Source: Streptomyces aurantiacus
GTDB taxonomy: Bacteria; Actinomycetota; Actinomycetes; Streptomycetales; Streptomycetaceae
Reading direction: 5' to 3'
NCBI RefSeq assembly: GCF_027107535.1
Contig: NZ_CP114283.1
Coordinates: 5,580,001-5,644,000 of the forward strand
Length of the DNA stretch: 64,000 nt
The notes under the pieces are model-generated. The model was not told the DNA's origin, made no database searches, and saw nothing but the letters and a program-made list of their open reading frames with translations. This document shows positions 42,900-52,521 of this stretch, in pieces (position 1 is the stretch's first letter; each line of letters opens with the position of its first letter). The translations under genes and the position numbers were made by a program.

Positions 42900-43607
42900 T
42901 CAGCAGCAGGTGCAGCCCGCGGCGCAACCACAGGTGTCCGCTGCGTCGTGGACAGATGCGTGGCCGACGGATGGGGCGCAGCAGCCCTTGCCCTGCCACG
43001 CGTCGCGCCCCTCCTTGGCGGCGATGGCGGCGATGGCGAGAGCTGCGACCGGGTCGGCCCAGGACCAGCCGAACAGCAGGTTGGCGAGCAGGCCGATGAG
43101 GAGGATCGCGGAGAGGTAGGTGCAGAGCAGGGTCTGCTTGGAGTCGGCGACGGCGGAGGCCGAGCCGAGTTCACGCCCCGCCCTGCGTTGGGCGGCGGAC
43201 AGGAAGGGCATCACGGCCAGCGAGAGGGCGGCGAGGACGATGCCGGTCACCGATTGACCGGCTTCACCGGCGCCGCCCGTCAGCGCGCGTACGGAGTCGA
43301 TGGTGACGTAGAGCGCGAGGGCGAAGAAGGAGACGGCGATGATCCGCAGCGTCCGCTTCTCCCGGGCTTCGCGCACCGCGTGGTCACCGGCTGAGAACTG
43401 CCAGGCGACCGCCGCGGCGGAGGAGACCTCGATCACGGAGTCGAGGCCGAAGCCGACCAGCGCGGTGGAGGAGGCGATGGTGCCCGCGGTGATGGCGACG
43501 ATCGCCTCGACGACGTTGTAGGTGATGGTCGCTGCGACCAACAGGCGTATGCGTCGGGTCAGTTCGTCACGCCGGATCGGGCTGGGACCGAGGGATGCCG
43601 CGGCCAC
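42900..43607 (-). CDS. Cation diffusion facilitator with Cys-rich tail
   Basis: A 235-residue membrane protein with about six helices. The CDF transport site appears as VGFGLDSVIEVSS (Asp in TM2) and SKQTLLCTYLSAI (Ser/Lys/Cys in TM5, where many CDFs have HxxxD). Instead of a cytoplasmic domain it ends in a short Cys-rich segment, GKGCCAP, then DTCGCAAGCTCC, with eight cysteines in all. The GTG start touches the upstream regulator's stop. The CmtR-type regulator next to it implies Cd2+/Pb2+ or a similar soft metal as substrate. Confidence 0.85.
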   Translation of the reverse strand: MAAASLGPSPIRRDELTRRIRLLVAATITYNVVEAIVAITAGTIASSTALVGFGLDSVIEVSSAAAVAWQFSAGDHAVREAREKRTLRIIAVSFFALALYVTIDSVRALTGGAGEAGQSVTGIVLAALSLAVMPFLSAAQRRAGRELGSASAVADSKQTLLCTYLSAILLIGLLANLLFGWSWADPVAALAIAAIAAKEGRDAWQGKGCCAPSVGHASVHDAADTCGCAAGCTCC

Positions 43608-43958
43608 TCAGCAGCACCCCTTCTCTGCGGCGTCGGGGCAGTTGCGGTCCGCGTCGACGGCGACCACCGCGTTGCGCAAGTCGTCCAGAGCGTGTCCGAG
43701 TCGCTCGTCGGCGAGCTCGTAGCGGGTGCGGCGGCCGTCGGGGACGGTGACGACCAGTCCGCAGTCGCGCAGACACGCGAGGTGGTTGGACAGCCGGGTG
43801 CGGGAGATCTGCAGGGTGTCCGCGAGAGCGGCGGGATAGGCCGGGGCCTCACTCAGGGCGAGAAGGATGCGGCAGCGGATCGGGTCGGCGAGCGCGCGGC
43901 CGAACCGCGCCAGCACCTCGATGTCGGCAGCGAGAGTCAGCACGGCACGACAGTACAT
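43608..43958 (-). CDS. cmtR: ArsR/SmtB metal sensor, CmtR type
   Basis: A 116-residue winged-helix repressor. ADPIRCRILLALSEAP starts the domain. The recognition helix holds NHLACLRDCG. Cys62 and Cys66 sit inside it and Cys107 near the C-terminus. These match the Cd/Pb ligands Cys57, Cys61 and Cys102 of M. tuberculosis CmtR with a constant +5 offset. Metal binding should distort the DNA-binding helix and release the operator. AGGA lies before the ATG. It is coupled to a CDF transporter rather than the P-type ATPase found in mycobacteria. The tail has an extra CC pair. Confidence 0.88.
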   Translation of the reverse strand: MYCRAVLTLAADIEVLARFGRALADPIRCRILLALSEAPAYPAALADTLQISRTRLSNHLACLRDCGLVVTVPDGRRTRYELADERLGHALDDLRNAVVAVDADRNCPDAAEKGCC

Positions 43959-44332
43959 CGAATCCTGAATTCAAGGAATCGTGAACCCTCAGGTACGACG
44001 TCACTGAGCGTCCGGCCAGGTGGCACGCAGGTCGCGGCCGGTCGACACCCGTGCTTCCAAGACGTTGAGCGACGGCGGCGAACCGGGGCGGATCGGCGGC
44101 TGTGTGCATAGGGGCCGCGCAGGGCCCGGGGGTGATCCGGAGTACGCCGCCCGGGGCCGCCCGCCGAGATGCACGGCAGCGGCCCCGGTTCCGGTCCCAC
44201 CCTTCTTCACCCCGGGCGCCCGGTCCCTTGCGCGAGAAGCGGCAGGTGACGCCGGTCGGGAGTCCGGGCGCCTTCCGCTTCACCGTCGCCTGCATCCCGG
44301 CCGTCGCCCGAATCCCGCTCGCGTCCAAGCGG
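43959..44332. other. 374-bp intergenic region
   Basis: It carries the cmtR promoter. A TGAATTCA palindrome (43966-43973), flanked by CGAATCC and GGAATCG, is the best CmtR operator candidate. The rest lies downstream of phosphoglucomutase and shows no gene that I can support. Confidence 0.45.
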
Positions 44333-45973
<1,641 letters not shown>

Positions 45974-46056
45974 GTCCGTTCCTCCGCATGGCTCGGTCCG
46001 ACGCTCAACACCCCATCTTTCCTCGTCACGGCGCAGACATGCGAGGGACCTCGGCG

Positions 46057-46363
46057 CTCGGGGCCGGCGGGCCGGCCCCGAGCCGGGTGACGGCGTACGC
46101 CGGACCAGAGCGGCCTGCTCCGTTCGGTCGACCAGGCGGGTGACGCCGCCGCTGGTGAGCGTGAGGTCGTCGGCGAGCCGGCGCTGCGAGACCCCCGTCT
46201 CCGGCTGCCGGCAGAGCCTGATGAGGACCTCGAACATCGTGTGGCTGATCTCGCACTCCTGCCGCAGGGCAGTATCGATCCGCTGCTCCAGGCGGGCACC
46301 GGCGGCCGCCACGGGGACCCGGCTGTTCCCGGGGACGCGGCGTCCGTCGGCTGCACGCGCCAC
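46057..46363 (-). pseudogene. Truncated MarR-family regulator gene
   Basis: From a GTG with GGGAAG upstream, the frame gives a clear MarR start: [41 protein letters not shown], then [23 protein letters not shown]. It then breaks into [15 protein letters not shown] with no wing or dimerisation helix and continues in frame into pgm. MarR proteins are usually 140-170 residues; about 90 remain. A perfect 12-bp hairpin (46057-46068 with 46071-46082) lies exactly where homology ends and may mark the deletion joint or now act as a terminator. Confidence 0.75.
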
Positions 46364-46379
46364 CTTCCCGGCTCAGTGG

Positions 46380-48014
46380 TCAGGCCACGGAGCAGTTCGC
46401 CGTGTTGAGGGTGAAAGCGGTGGGACTTGGGTTCGTCGTCCCCCGGGAAGCCGTGAAGCCGAGGGTGACCGAGCCCGCCGCGGGGATCGCCGCCGTGTAC
46501 GACACGGAGGTCACGGTGGCCTCGGCGCCGCTCTGCGTCGCCGTTCCACCCCAGAGGTTGCTGATGCGCTGGCTGTCGGGAAAGGTCCAGCGCAGCGTCC
46601 AGCCGTTGATCGCCGAGGTGCCGGTGTTACGGATCACGATCTCGCCCTGGAAGCCGCCCGCCCACTGGCTCGTCACCTTGTAGCCGATGCCGCAGGACGC
46701 CGAGGAGCCGCCGGAGGACGTCGTGACCGTCACCGTGCCGGAGCGCGGCGATCGGTTGCCGGCGGCGTCGCGGGCGTAGACGGCCCAGGTGTAGGACGTC
46801 GCCGGTGCGAGTCCGGTGAGGGTGACGGAGGTGCCGGTCGCGGAGGTCACGACGGTCTCCGCGCCGCCGGTCCGCACCACGTCATAGCCCGTGACCCCGG
46901 TCGCGTCGGTGGCGGCTGCCCAGGTCAGTCTGGCCGACGACGAGGTCACGTCCGAGGCGGTCGGTGTTCCCGGAGCGGTCGGGGGTGTGGTGTCCCCTCC
47001 TCCGCCGCCGGAGTAGATCGCGGCCTCCTTGGAAGTGGCGGCGATGCCGTTCGCGCCGTCGAAGAGGCGCCGGCCCCAGCTGGTGAGCTGGTTGGGGTCG
47101 AAGCCGGTGACCATGTCCAGGTATCCGACGTCGCTGCTGTTGCCGCTCCACGACCAGCCGAGATGACCGAGGCCCAACTGCTGCGTGGTGGCCAGGATGG
47201 CATCCTCGTCAGGGTTGCCGTCGGAGTGGTCGTGACCGAACTCGCCCACCACGATGGGGAGTTTCGCGGCAACGAATCGGTTCAGGTAGTCGTTGACCTT
47301 CGCTGCCGTGTTGAAGACGCCGTACATGTGGACGGAGAAGACCGTGTTGCGGTCCGGGTCGGCGGCGAACACCGAGGCCGCGTTGTCCCGCATGGTGAAC
47401 GCCCAGTCCTGGCCCCAGTTGGGCGCGTCCACCATGATCGTGTGGTTGAACCCGCCGTTGCGCAGCTTCTGGATGGCGGCCTTGGTGTCGGCCGTCCACG
47501 CCGTGTAGTTGGAGTTTCCGTACGGCTCGTTGCCGATGTTGACGATGACGTGGTTCTCCTGGCCGGTCAGGGCACTCTTCACGCTGATCCAGTAGTCGGC
47601 CGCGCGTGCGAGGGTGGCCGCGCCGCTCTGCTCGCCGTAGCCCGTGGTGTCGTGGACCTCCAGCACGCAGATGAGCCGGTTCTGCTTGCACTGGGAGACG
47701 ACGTTCGCCACGTCGGCGGTGTCGTTGCGGGTCCAGCGGTCACCGCTGGCGAGGACCACGCGGACGGTGTTGGCCCCCTTGGCCTTGATGTGGGCGAAGG
47801 AGCTGATGCGGTCGGGGTACCAGGTGTGGGCGTGGTTGACGCCACGCATCACGAAGTCGTTCCCGGAGGCCTCCAGCAGTCGGCCGTTCTGGACGCGGAA
47901 GCCGGTGGGCGCGGCCTGGGCCGGGGTGCTGAAGCCGAGCAGGGGGACGAGGAGGCCCAGAAGGGCGGCCACGACGGCTGCCACGCGCAAAGTGGTGCGG
48001 GTGCGGGATCTCAT
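46380..48014 (-). CDS. Secreted GH5 endo-beta-1,4-mannanase with FN3 and CBM2
   Basis: A 544-residue modular enzyme. A signal peptide (about 1-35) ends PAQAA. The GH5 catalytic domain covers about 36-335: MRGVNHAHTWYP, GANTVRVVL, the acid/base Glu163 in NIGNEPYGN, and nucleophile Glu258 in VVGEFGHDH. These match Streptomyces ManA mannanases. An FN3 module follows (about 345-432) and a CBM2 cellulose-binding module (about 438-544, with Trp at WAGGFQGEI, GWTLRW). It would release manno-oligosaccharides from plant mannan held on cellulose. It is second in an operon with the GDSL enzyme, 32 bp apart, under a CebR box. Confidence 0.93.
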   Translation of the reverse strand: MRSRTRTTLRVAAVVAALLGLLVPLLGFSTPAQAAPTGFRVQNGRLLEASGNDFVMRGVNHAHTWYPDRISSFAHIKAKGANTVRVVLASGDRWTRNDTADVANVVSQCKQNRLICVLEVHDTTGYGEQSGAATLARAADYWISVKSALTGQENHVIVNIGNEPYGNSNYTAWTADTKAAIQKLRNGGFNHTIMVDAPNWGQDWAFTMRDNAASVFAADPDRNTVFSVHMYGVFNTAAKVNDYLNRFVAAKLPIVVGEFGHDHSDGNPDEDAILATTQQLGLGHLGWSWSGNSSDVGYLDMVTGFDPNQLTSWGRRLFDGANGIAATSKEAAIYSGGGGGDTTPPTAPGTPTASDVTSSSARLTWAAATDATGVTGYDVVRTGGAETVVTSATGTSVTLTGLAPATSYTWAVYARDAAGNRSPRSGTVTVTTSSGGSSASCGIGYKVTSQWAGGFQGEIVIRNTGTSAINGWTLRWTFPDSQRISNLWGGTATQSGAEATVTSVSYTAAIPAAGSVTLGFTASRGTTNPSPTAFTLNTANCSVA

Positions 48015-48046
48015 GGCGACTCCAGGAGGTGGGGGGGCCGAGGCGT

Positions 48047-49129
48047 TCAGGAGGCGGTGGCCCGTGCCGTGCAGGTGACGGTGGCCGCGGGGGTGCCGGC
48101 CGAGGCCGGGCTGGTGGCGATGTAGCCGAAGACGGCGCTCGCGCCAGGGGCCAGGGTGGCGTTCCACGCCACGTTGGTGACAGTGGCCCTGCCGTCGGCG
48201 GCCGTGGTGAGGCTGCCGTTCCAGATCTGGGTGAGCCGTACACCCTCGGGCGGCACGACGGTCGCGGTCCAGCCCGAGACACGGGAGGCGGAGGCGTTGG
48301 TCACCGTCACCTCGCCCTGGTGGCCGCCCTGCCAGGACGAGACGGCCCGGAAGGTGGCCACGCAGGCAGGGTCTTCGCCACCCGGGTCACCGGGGTCGCC
48401 GGGCCCGCTCTGGTCGAGGGCCGCGGTCAGGGCCGGGTACCAGCGGGCGGCGATCTTCTCGTCACCGGTGGCGGAAGGGTGCACGCCGTCATAGGTGTCG
48501 GCGGCTGTGCTGAAGCCCGTCCACTGATCGACGACTGCCACGGGAGAGCGGCTGGTGTTCGCCGCCCGGGCCCAGTCGGGGATCCGTGCGTTGAAGTCGA
48601 CGACCCGCTGGGTGCAGCCGGTGCAGTTGGTGGGATTCATCGGGATGAGCTGCGCGACGAGGATCTTCATGTCCGGGTTGGACGCCCGCATCTGCTGCAC
48701 CAGTGTGGTGTAGGCGGCGAGGATGCGGTCGGGGGCGATGCTGCTCCACACGTCGTTCGTGCCGAAGTGCATGACAACGATGTCTGGACGCGTCGCCGAG
48801 AGCCGGGCGGGGAGCAGGTTCTGATCCGCCACGTTGGTCACCAACTCGCCACCGTGGCCTTCGTTGTCGCCGTCGTGCGCCTGGGCGCAGCCCTGATGAC
48901 CGAGGGTGCCGACGAAGTCGGTGTTCGTGTAGCCGGTGCTCTGCAGCCGGTTCCACAGCAGGGCCCTCCAACAGCCCGGCGAGCCGGTGATCGAGTCACC
49001 CAGCGGCATGACGCGTACCGGGGCCGCCGCGGAGGCCGATGCGGCCGGCGGTGCGAGTGCCATGCCGAGAGCCAGCAGAAGTGTGGCCAGCAGAATGCGT
49101 AAGAACGACACGTGCCGGGTGTTGCGCAT
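48047..49129 (-). CDS. Secreted SGNH/GDSL esterase with CBM2-like module
   Basis: A 360-residue exported hydrolase. A signal peptide lies at about 1-35. SGNH motifs are MPLGDSITGSPG (Ser46), then GHGG-region, FGTNDVW (Asn) and YDGVHPSATG (Asp and His). The C-terminal ~95 residues form a CBM2-type module (SSWQGGHQGEVTVTN, WTATV, IWNG). It is probably a carbohydrate acetyl esterase that removes acetyl groups from mannan or xylan, which helps the mannanase encoded next. The mRNA start is overlapped by a perfect CebR operator. Confidence 0.9.
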   Translation of the reverse strand: MRNTRHVSFLRILLATLLLALGMALAPPAASASAAAPVRVMPLGDSITGSPGCWRALLWNRLQSTGYTNTDFVGTLGHQGCAQAHDGDNEGHGGELVTNVADQNLLPARLSATRPDIVVMHFGTNDVWSSIAPDRILAAYTTLVQQMRASNPDMKILVAQLIPMNPTNCTGCTQRVVDFNARIPDWARAANTSRSPVAVVDQWTGFSTAADTYDGVHPSATGDEKIAARWYPALTAALDQSGPGDPGDPGGEDPACVATFRAVSSWQGGHQGEVTVTNASASRVSGWTATVVPPEGVRLTQIWNGSLTTAADGRATVTNVAWNATLAPGASAVFGYIATSPASAGTPAATVTCTARATAS

Positions 49130-49151
49130 GATGATCCCTTCCCCGAGTAGG

Positions 49152-49165
49152 TGGGAGCGCTCCCA
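49152..49165. promoter_or_regulatory. Perfect CebR operator (TGGGAGCGCTCCCA)
   Basis: This 14-bp palindrome equals the consensus bound by the cellobiose/cellotriose-responsive repressor CebR of streptomycetes. It sits 22 bp before the GDSL start and just downstream of a TTGACG -35-like box (49193-49198 on the minus strand), where bound repressor would block transcription. Confidence 0.88.
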
Positions 49166-49336
49166 TAACATCAGGCCAGTTTGTCAGTAGCACGTCAATA
49201 ACCAGGTCGAGGGATTTCTGGTACTCCCAGGTCAACGGCGTGTTCTGGGCAAGGAAATCCGGCACGCCGCCCCGTCTGCTGCGATCGCCGTAGCCGCAAG
49301 TGTCTGCGAACGGCCAACGACGAGAGGCCGGCCGGA

Positions 49337-49453
49337 ATGGAAGCGTGGGACTGGGCCGGGATCGTCGTGATCGCCTACGAGACCGGCCTGGTCCGCGCGG
49401 GAGGGCCGCAGGGCCGAGGCGGGCCTGCCGTTCGCGCGCCGGCCCGGACATGA
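49337..49453 (+). pseudogene. Fragment of a NarL/LuxR response-regulator C-terminus
   Basis: The frame AGIVVIAYETGLVRAG matches the last helix of LuxR-type response regulators; the regulator at 10986-11840 has VQAVIVAYETGLVSAG at the same place. The upstream HTH and receiver are missing, and the following residues are Gly/Arg-rich and unrelated. It is a relic of a lost two-component regulator. Confidence 0.6.
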
Positions 49454-49749
49454 CCGCCGTCCGCCAGAACGCTGTCCACCCCCTGACATTCACAGGAATG
49501 CTTGGCTCCGTAAGCCGGCCCCGGGACCCGAACGCGCTCGCCGGTCGCCGCGCACGGCAAAGACTCGCCCTCGCACCCCCGTTCGATCGCTAGCGCCTTG
49601 TCTCCCCCGTGGCAAGCCCGGGCCACTCGAAGGTGTGCAGATCAGTCTGCTGCTGAACGCGCCGGGTTCCGCTGCCGTACTGTCAGATGCCTGCCATATG
49701 TAGCCAATGCTTGGCAGCAGGCCGGATCTGGGGAGAGGACGGCACCGAG
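49454..49749. other. Upstream region of the WblA-like gene
   Basis: About 300 bp with no gene. It contains an AT-rich patch (CATATGTAG near 49694) that may hold the whiB promoter, and a small TGCCA...TGGCA inverted repeat around 49690-49714. Confidence 0.35.
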
Positions 49750-50085
49750 GTGATATCGGAAACCGCCTGGAGCGAGCGCGGACTGTGCAAGAGTGCCGAG
49801 CCGGAAGAGCTGTTCGTCGAGGGCGCCGCGCAGAATCGCGCGAAGATCGTGTGCAACGGCTGCGTCGTACGCACGGAATGCCTGGCCTACGCTCTGGACA
49901 ACCGCATCGAGCACGGCGTCTGGGGCGGGACGACCGAGCGCGAACGCCGAGCACTCCTGCGCCGCCGTCCGACCGTGACGTCGTGGCATCGCCTTCTGGA
50001 AACCGCCCGTCAGGAGCACGAGCAGCAGGCCCGCGCCGATGTCGAGGCCAGTGGTGCGGCCCGCGTGCTGCACGAGGCCTGCTGA
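49750..50085 (+). CDS. WhiB-family protein, WblA paralogue
   Basis: A 111-residue Fe-S transcription cofactor. Cysteines 13, 35, 38 and 44 give the C-x21-C-x2-C-x5-C ligand set. EHGVWGG (54-60) is the G(V/I)WGG turn and ERERRALLRRRPTVTSW is a basic WblA-type tail. The central segment ELFVEGAAQNRAK is characteristic of WblA, a global regulator of Streptomyces antibiotic production and development. The GTG start gives a length close to that of WblA; an upstream ATG would add 21 non-conserved residues. Divergences from usual WblA (Val-Val for Pro-Val after the second Cys pair, Thr for Met in the turn) suggest a second copy. Confidence 0.88.
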   Translation: MISETAWSERGLCKSAEPEELFVEGAAQNRAKIVCNGCVVRTECLAYALDNRIEHGVWGGTTERERRALLRRRPTVTSWHRLLETARQEHEQQARADVEASGAARVLHEAC

Positions 50086-50097
50086 CCTGTGGTCACG

Positions 50098-50123
50098 ACC
50101 GCCTGGCCCTGCGGCCAGGCGGT
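50098..50123 (+). terminator. Hairpin after the WblA-like gene
   Basis: Perfect 11-bp arms (50098-50108 and 50113-50123) with a 4-nt loop, 12 nt past the stop. Confidence 0.7.
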
Positions 50124-50695
50124 GTCCTCTCCCTGGCGTGACGTGGCGCCCACCCACCCGGTCGGTGCCCTCGTTCCGCAGGTCGGCCCGACTCTCCGGC
50201 GGGCGGCGACGCGCCCTTCCCGGAAGGCGCCGAGCAGGCGACCAAGGAAGTCCACGACACTGGCCCACGCGATGTTGTCGTCCGGTTCGGAGACATTCTC
50301 GGCCCACGCGACAGGCGTCGTTCGGAGCCGGTTCCTTCCCGCACGCGCCAGAGCCGCGCACAGCGGCTCCGGAACCGCGCAGACGGCAGACCCGTCGTCG
50401 GCCTCGGTCTCATGCCCCAGCAGCAACTCCCTCCTGCGCTCGTAGTGATGACCGTGCCGATGACGCTGCTCGGCCCCTACTGAGTACTGAGCTGCCGCAA
50501 GGACCGGGAGCGCTTCTCGCTTCTGGTCAGGATTCGTCTCCACGCCCTGTGGATCGCCGTGCACGCCGACCACTTGGTCAGGACCACGCTCAGACAACTG
50601 ACAAGTACCCCACGAACACCACCCGTCGAGCCGGTCCTGTAACGCTTTCCCTGCGCCGGACCAAGTAGGAGTGACAGCACGACCGACGACGAGAG
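50124..50695. other. 572-bp region without a supported gene
   Basis: Several overlapping ORFs exist on both strands, but none has family features or a good ribosome site. The sequence around 50490-50650 is less GC-rich than its surroundings. The promoter of the sigma-factor operon should lie at the right end. Confidence 0.45.
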
Positions 50696-51373
50696 GTGCG
50701 CACCTTGGAACCGGACAGGACAAGCCGGGGCGGTCCGCCGGGAGGAATGTACGATCCCGCGGCGTTCGAGATCTTCTATCGCCGCCATGTCGACGCCGTC
50801 ACACGGTTCATGGCCCGGCGGGTCGCCGACCCGCACACCGTCGCGGATCTGACCGCCGAGACCTTCCTCTCCGTGATCGACTCGGCCCGTGCCTATCGTC
50901 CCGAGCTCGGGACCGAGACGGCGTGGCTGTACGGCATCGCGCGCAACGTGGTGGCGGCGGAGGCCCGGCGAAGTGCGCGCCAGAACGTGCTCGGCAGCCG
51001 GGTCGCCGGCCGACGGCTGCTGGACGGCGACGACATCGACCGGCTGGAGGAGAAGCTCGACGCCGAGCAGGCGGGGCGCCGAGCCCTGACCGCCCTCGAC
51101 GGCCTTGCCGACGGTGAGCGCGCGGTGATCGAACTCGTCGCCGTCGACCAGCTCACCGTCGCCGAGGCCGCCGAGGCGCTGGGGATACGCCGGGTCACCG
51201 CCCGGGTGCGGCTGCACAGGGCACGCAGGGCGCTGCGCCCCGCGGCCGCCGACGCGGGGACCGGCCGGAAACCGGCTGCCTCCCGCACGTCGGCCGCGTC
51301 CCGCACCTCAGGGTCTACGGCACCGTCGACGACCGATCAGGCAGGCCTCACCTACGCAGGGGGAGAAGCATGA
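50696..51373 (+). CDS. RNA polymerase sigma factor, ECF-like sigma-70
   Basis: A 225-residue sigma factor. Region 2 is FYRRHVDAVTRFMARRVADPH and ADLTAETFLSVIDSA. Region 4 is LADGERAVIELVAVDQLTVAEAAEALGIRRVTARVRLHRA. A Ser/Thr/Ala tail follows (from about 180). The start is uncertain: the GTG used is weakly supported, and an ATG 51 nt later has GGGAGG but at very short spacing. It is coupled by ATGA to a membrane protein, the usual place for an anti-sigma or signal partner. Confidence 0.88.
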   Translation: MRTLEPDRTSRGGPPGGMYDPAAFEIFYRRHVDAVTRFMARRVADPHTVADLTAETFLSVIDSARAYRPELGTETAWLYGIARNVVAAEARRSARQNVLGSRVAGRRLLDGDDIDRLEEKLDAEQAGRRALTALDGLADGERAVIELVAVDQLTVAEAAEALGIRRVTARVRLHRARRALRPAAADAGTGRKPAASRTSAASRTSGSTAPSTTDQAGLTYAGGEA

Positions 51374-51933
51374 GCACCAAGACCTTCGAAGACCGTCTCC
51401 TGGACGAACTCAAGCACGAGATCACCCTCAGGGCCGACGAGCGGCCTGAGCCCGCACCCCGCCGCAGGGTCACACCGCGGCGCGCCCTGGTCACCGTCGC
51501 TGCGTGCGCCGTCGCGGCAGGCGTGGCGGTCGCCCTGCCGTCAGCGACGGGCGGATCCTCGGCCTACGCCATCGAGCGAAACCCGGACGGCAGCGTCACG
51601 CTCACCATGGGCGAATCCGTGACGAGCGGGGACCAGCAGGAGAAGCTGGCCGAGCACCTGCGCGCCGAAGGCATCCACGTGATCATAGGCAAACCCGGGA
51701 ATGGATTCACCTGCGCGAAGTCGCGCAACAAGGGCCTGCTCCCGAAGGAGCTGTATTTCCCTCATGACGGAGGCAGGGTGAAGGTCACGTTCCGCCCCGG
51801 AGACTCCCTGGCCCTGGAGAATCCGACGCCGCCGAAGGACGGGGTGGGTTCTGTGGTGACCTTGAGGATGTTCAACGGGAAGATCCCGCCCTGCAAAGAG
51901 GTGCACTTCAAGGTGCCTGCCGAGCTCCGGTAG
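51370..51933 (+). CDS. Single-pass membrane protein paired with the sigma factor
   Basis: A 187-residue protein. The cytoplasmic N-terminus (about 1-38) is charged and has LLDELKHEITLR. One membrane helix lies at about 40-60 (ALVTVAACAVAAGVAVALP). The outside domain includes SSAYAIERNPDGSVTLTMGE, two Cys (CAKSRNKG and PPCKEVHF) and a Pro-rich end. The layout (short inside part, one helix, outer sensor) recalls the membrane partners of Streptomyces ECF sigma factors, but no zinc-binding anti-sigma motif is present. The role as regulator or signal sensor is inferred from ATGA coupling. Confidence 0.8.
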   Translation: MSTKTFEDRLLDELKHEITLRADERPEPAPRRRVTPRRALVTVAACAVAAGVAVALPSATGGSSAYAIERNPDGSVTLTMGESVTSGDQQEKLAEHLRAEGIHVIIGKPGNGFTCAKSRNKGLLPKELYFPHDGGRVKVTFRPGDSLALENPTPPKDGVGSVVTLRMFNGKIPPCKEVHFKVPAELR

Positions 51934-51956
51934 CGGAGGCGCGCAGCCGTCGGCGT

Positions 51957-51985
51957 TGCTGAGCCGGGCTGATGCCGGCTCAGCA
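51957..51985 (+). terminator. Hairpin after the sigma-factor operon
   Basis: TGCTGAGCCGG and CCGGCTCAGCA pair perfectly around 7 nt, 23 nt past the stop. Confidence 0.7.
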
Positions 51986-52106
51986 TGTCCGTCGGAACCG
52001 GCGTGGTCACCGGCGCGATGGTGCGCACGTCCGCGGTGGCTTGCGCCCCGGAGGTCCGGGCCGGGGTCGGGCAGGGCCGCCACCCGCCCCCGGCGACAAT
52101 GCAGAC

Positions 52107-52418
52107 ATGATCACCATTCATCTCACGTACGAGATCGACGCCGACAAGCTCGCGGACTTCGAGGAATACGGTCGGCGCTGGATCGGGCTCGTCAACCGAT
52201 TCGGCGGAACGCACCACGGCTACTTCCTGCCGAGTGAGGGCGACAGCGACATCGCGTACGCCCTCTTCTCGTTCCCCAGCCTCGCCACGTACGAGCAGTA
52301 CCGCACGGACAGCATGTCCGATCCGGAATGCCTGGCGGCGTTCGAGCTGGCTCGGAGCACTCGGTGCATCAAGCGGTACGAGCGCCGATTCCTCCGGCCG
52401 CTCGACCAGGTGGCCTAG
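52107..52418 (+). CDS. NIPSNAP family protein
   Basis: A 103-residue dimeric alpha+beta barrel. The pattern is beta strand MITIHLTYEID, helix KLADFEEYGRRWIGLV, GTHHGYFLPSEG, strand ALFSFPSLATYEQYR, helix. NIPSNAP proteins are small ABM-fold proteins with no agreed reaction in bacteria. It is monocistronic and convergent with an XRE regulator gene. Confidence 0.85.
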   Translation: MITIHLTYEIDADKLADFEEYGRRWIGLVNRFGGTHHGYFLPSEGDSDIAYALFSFPSLATYEQYRTDSMSDPECLAAFELARSTRCIKRYERRFLRPLDQVA

Positions 52419-52521
52419 GCCGGGGAGAGGCCCTCGGTGTGACCGTGCCGAGCAGCTGTGCGCAGGGCGAGCGGTCGCTCGGCGGCCCGGTCCTCCGCCG
52501 TGTCGGGCGCTCGACGGCCCT

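Noticed and set aside
50093..50445. Small ORFs on both strands after the WblA-like gene
   Set aside because: No family motif, no ribosome site, biased Arg/Pro/Ser composition and mutual overlap; treated as non-coding.
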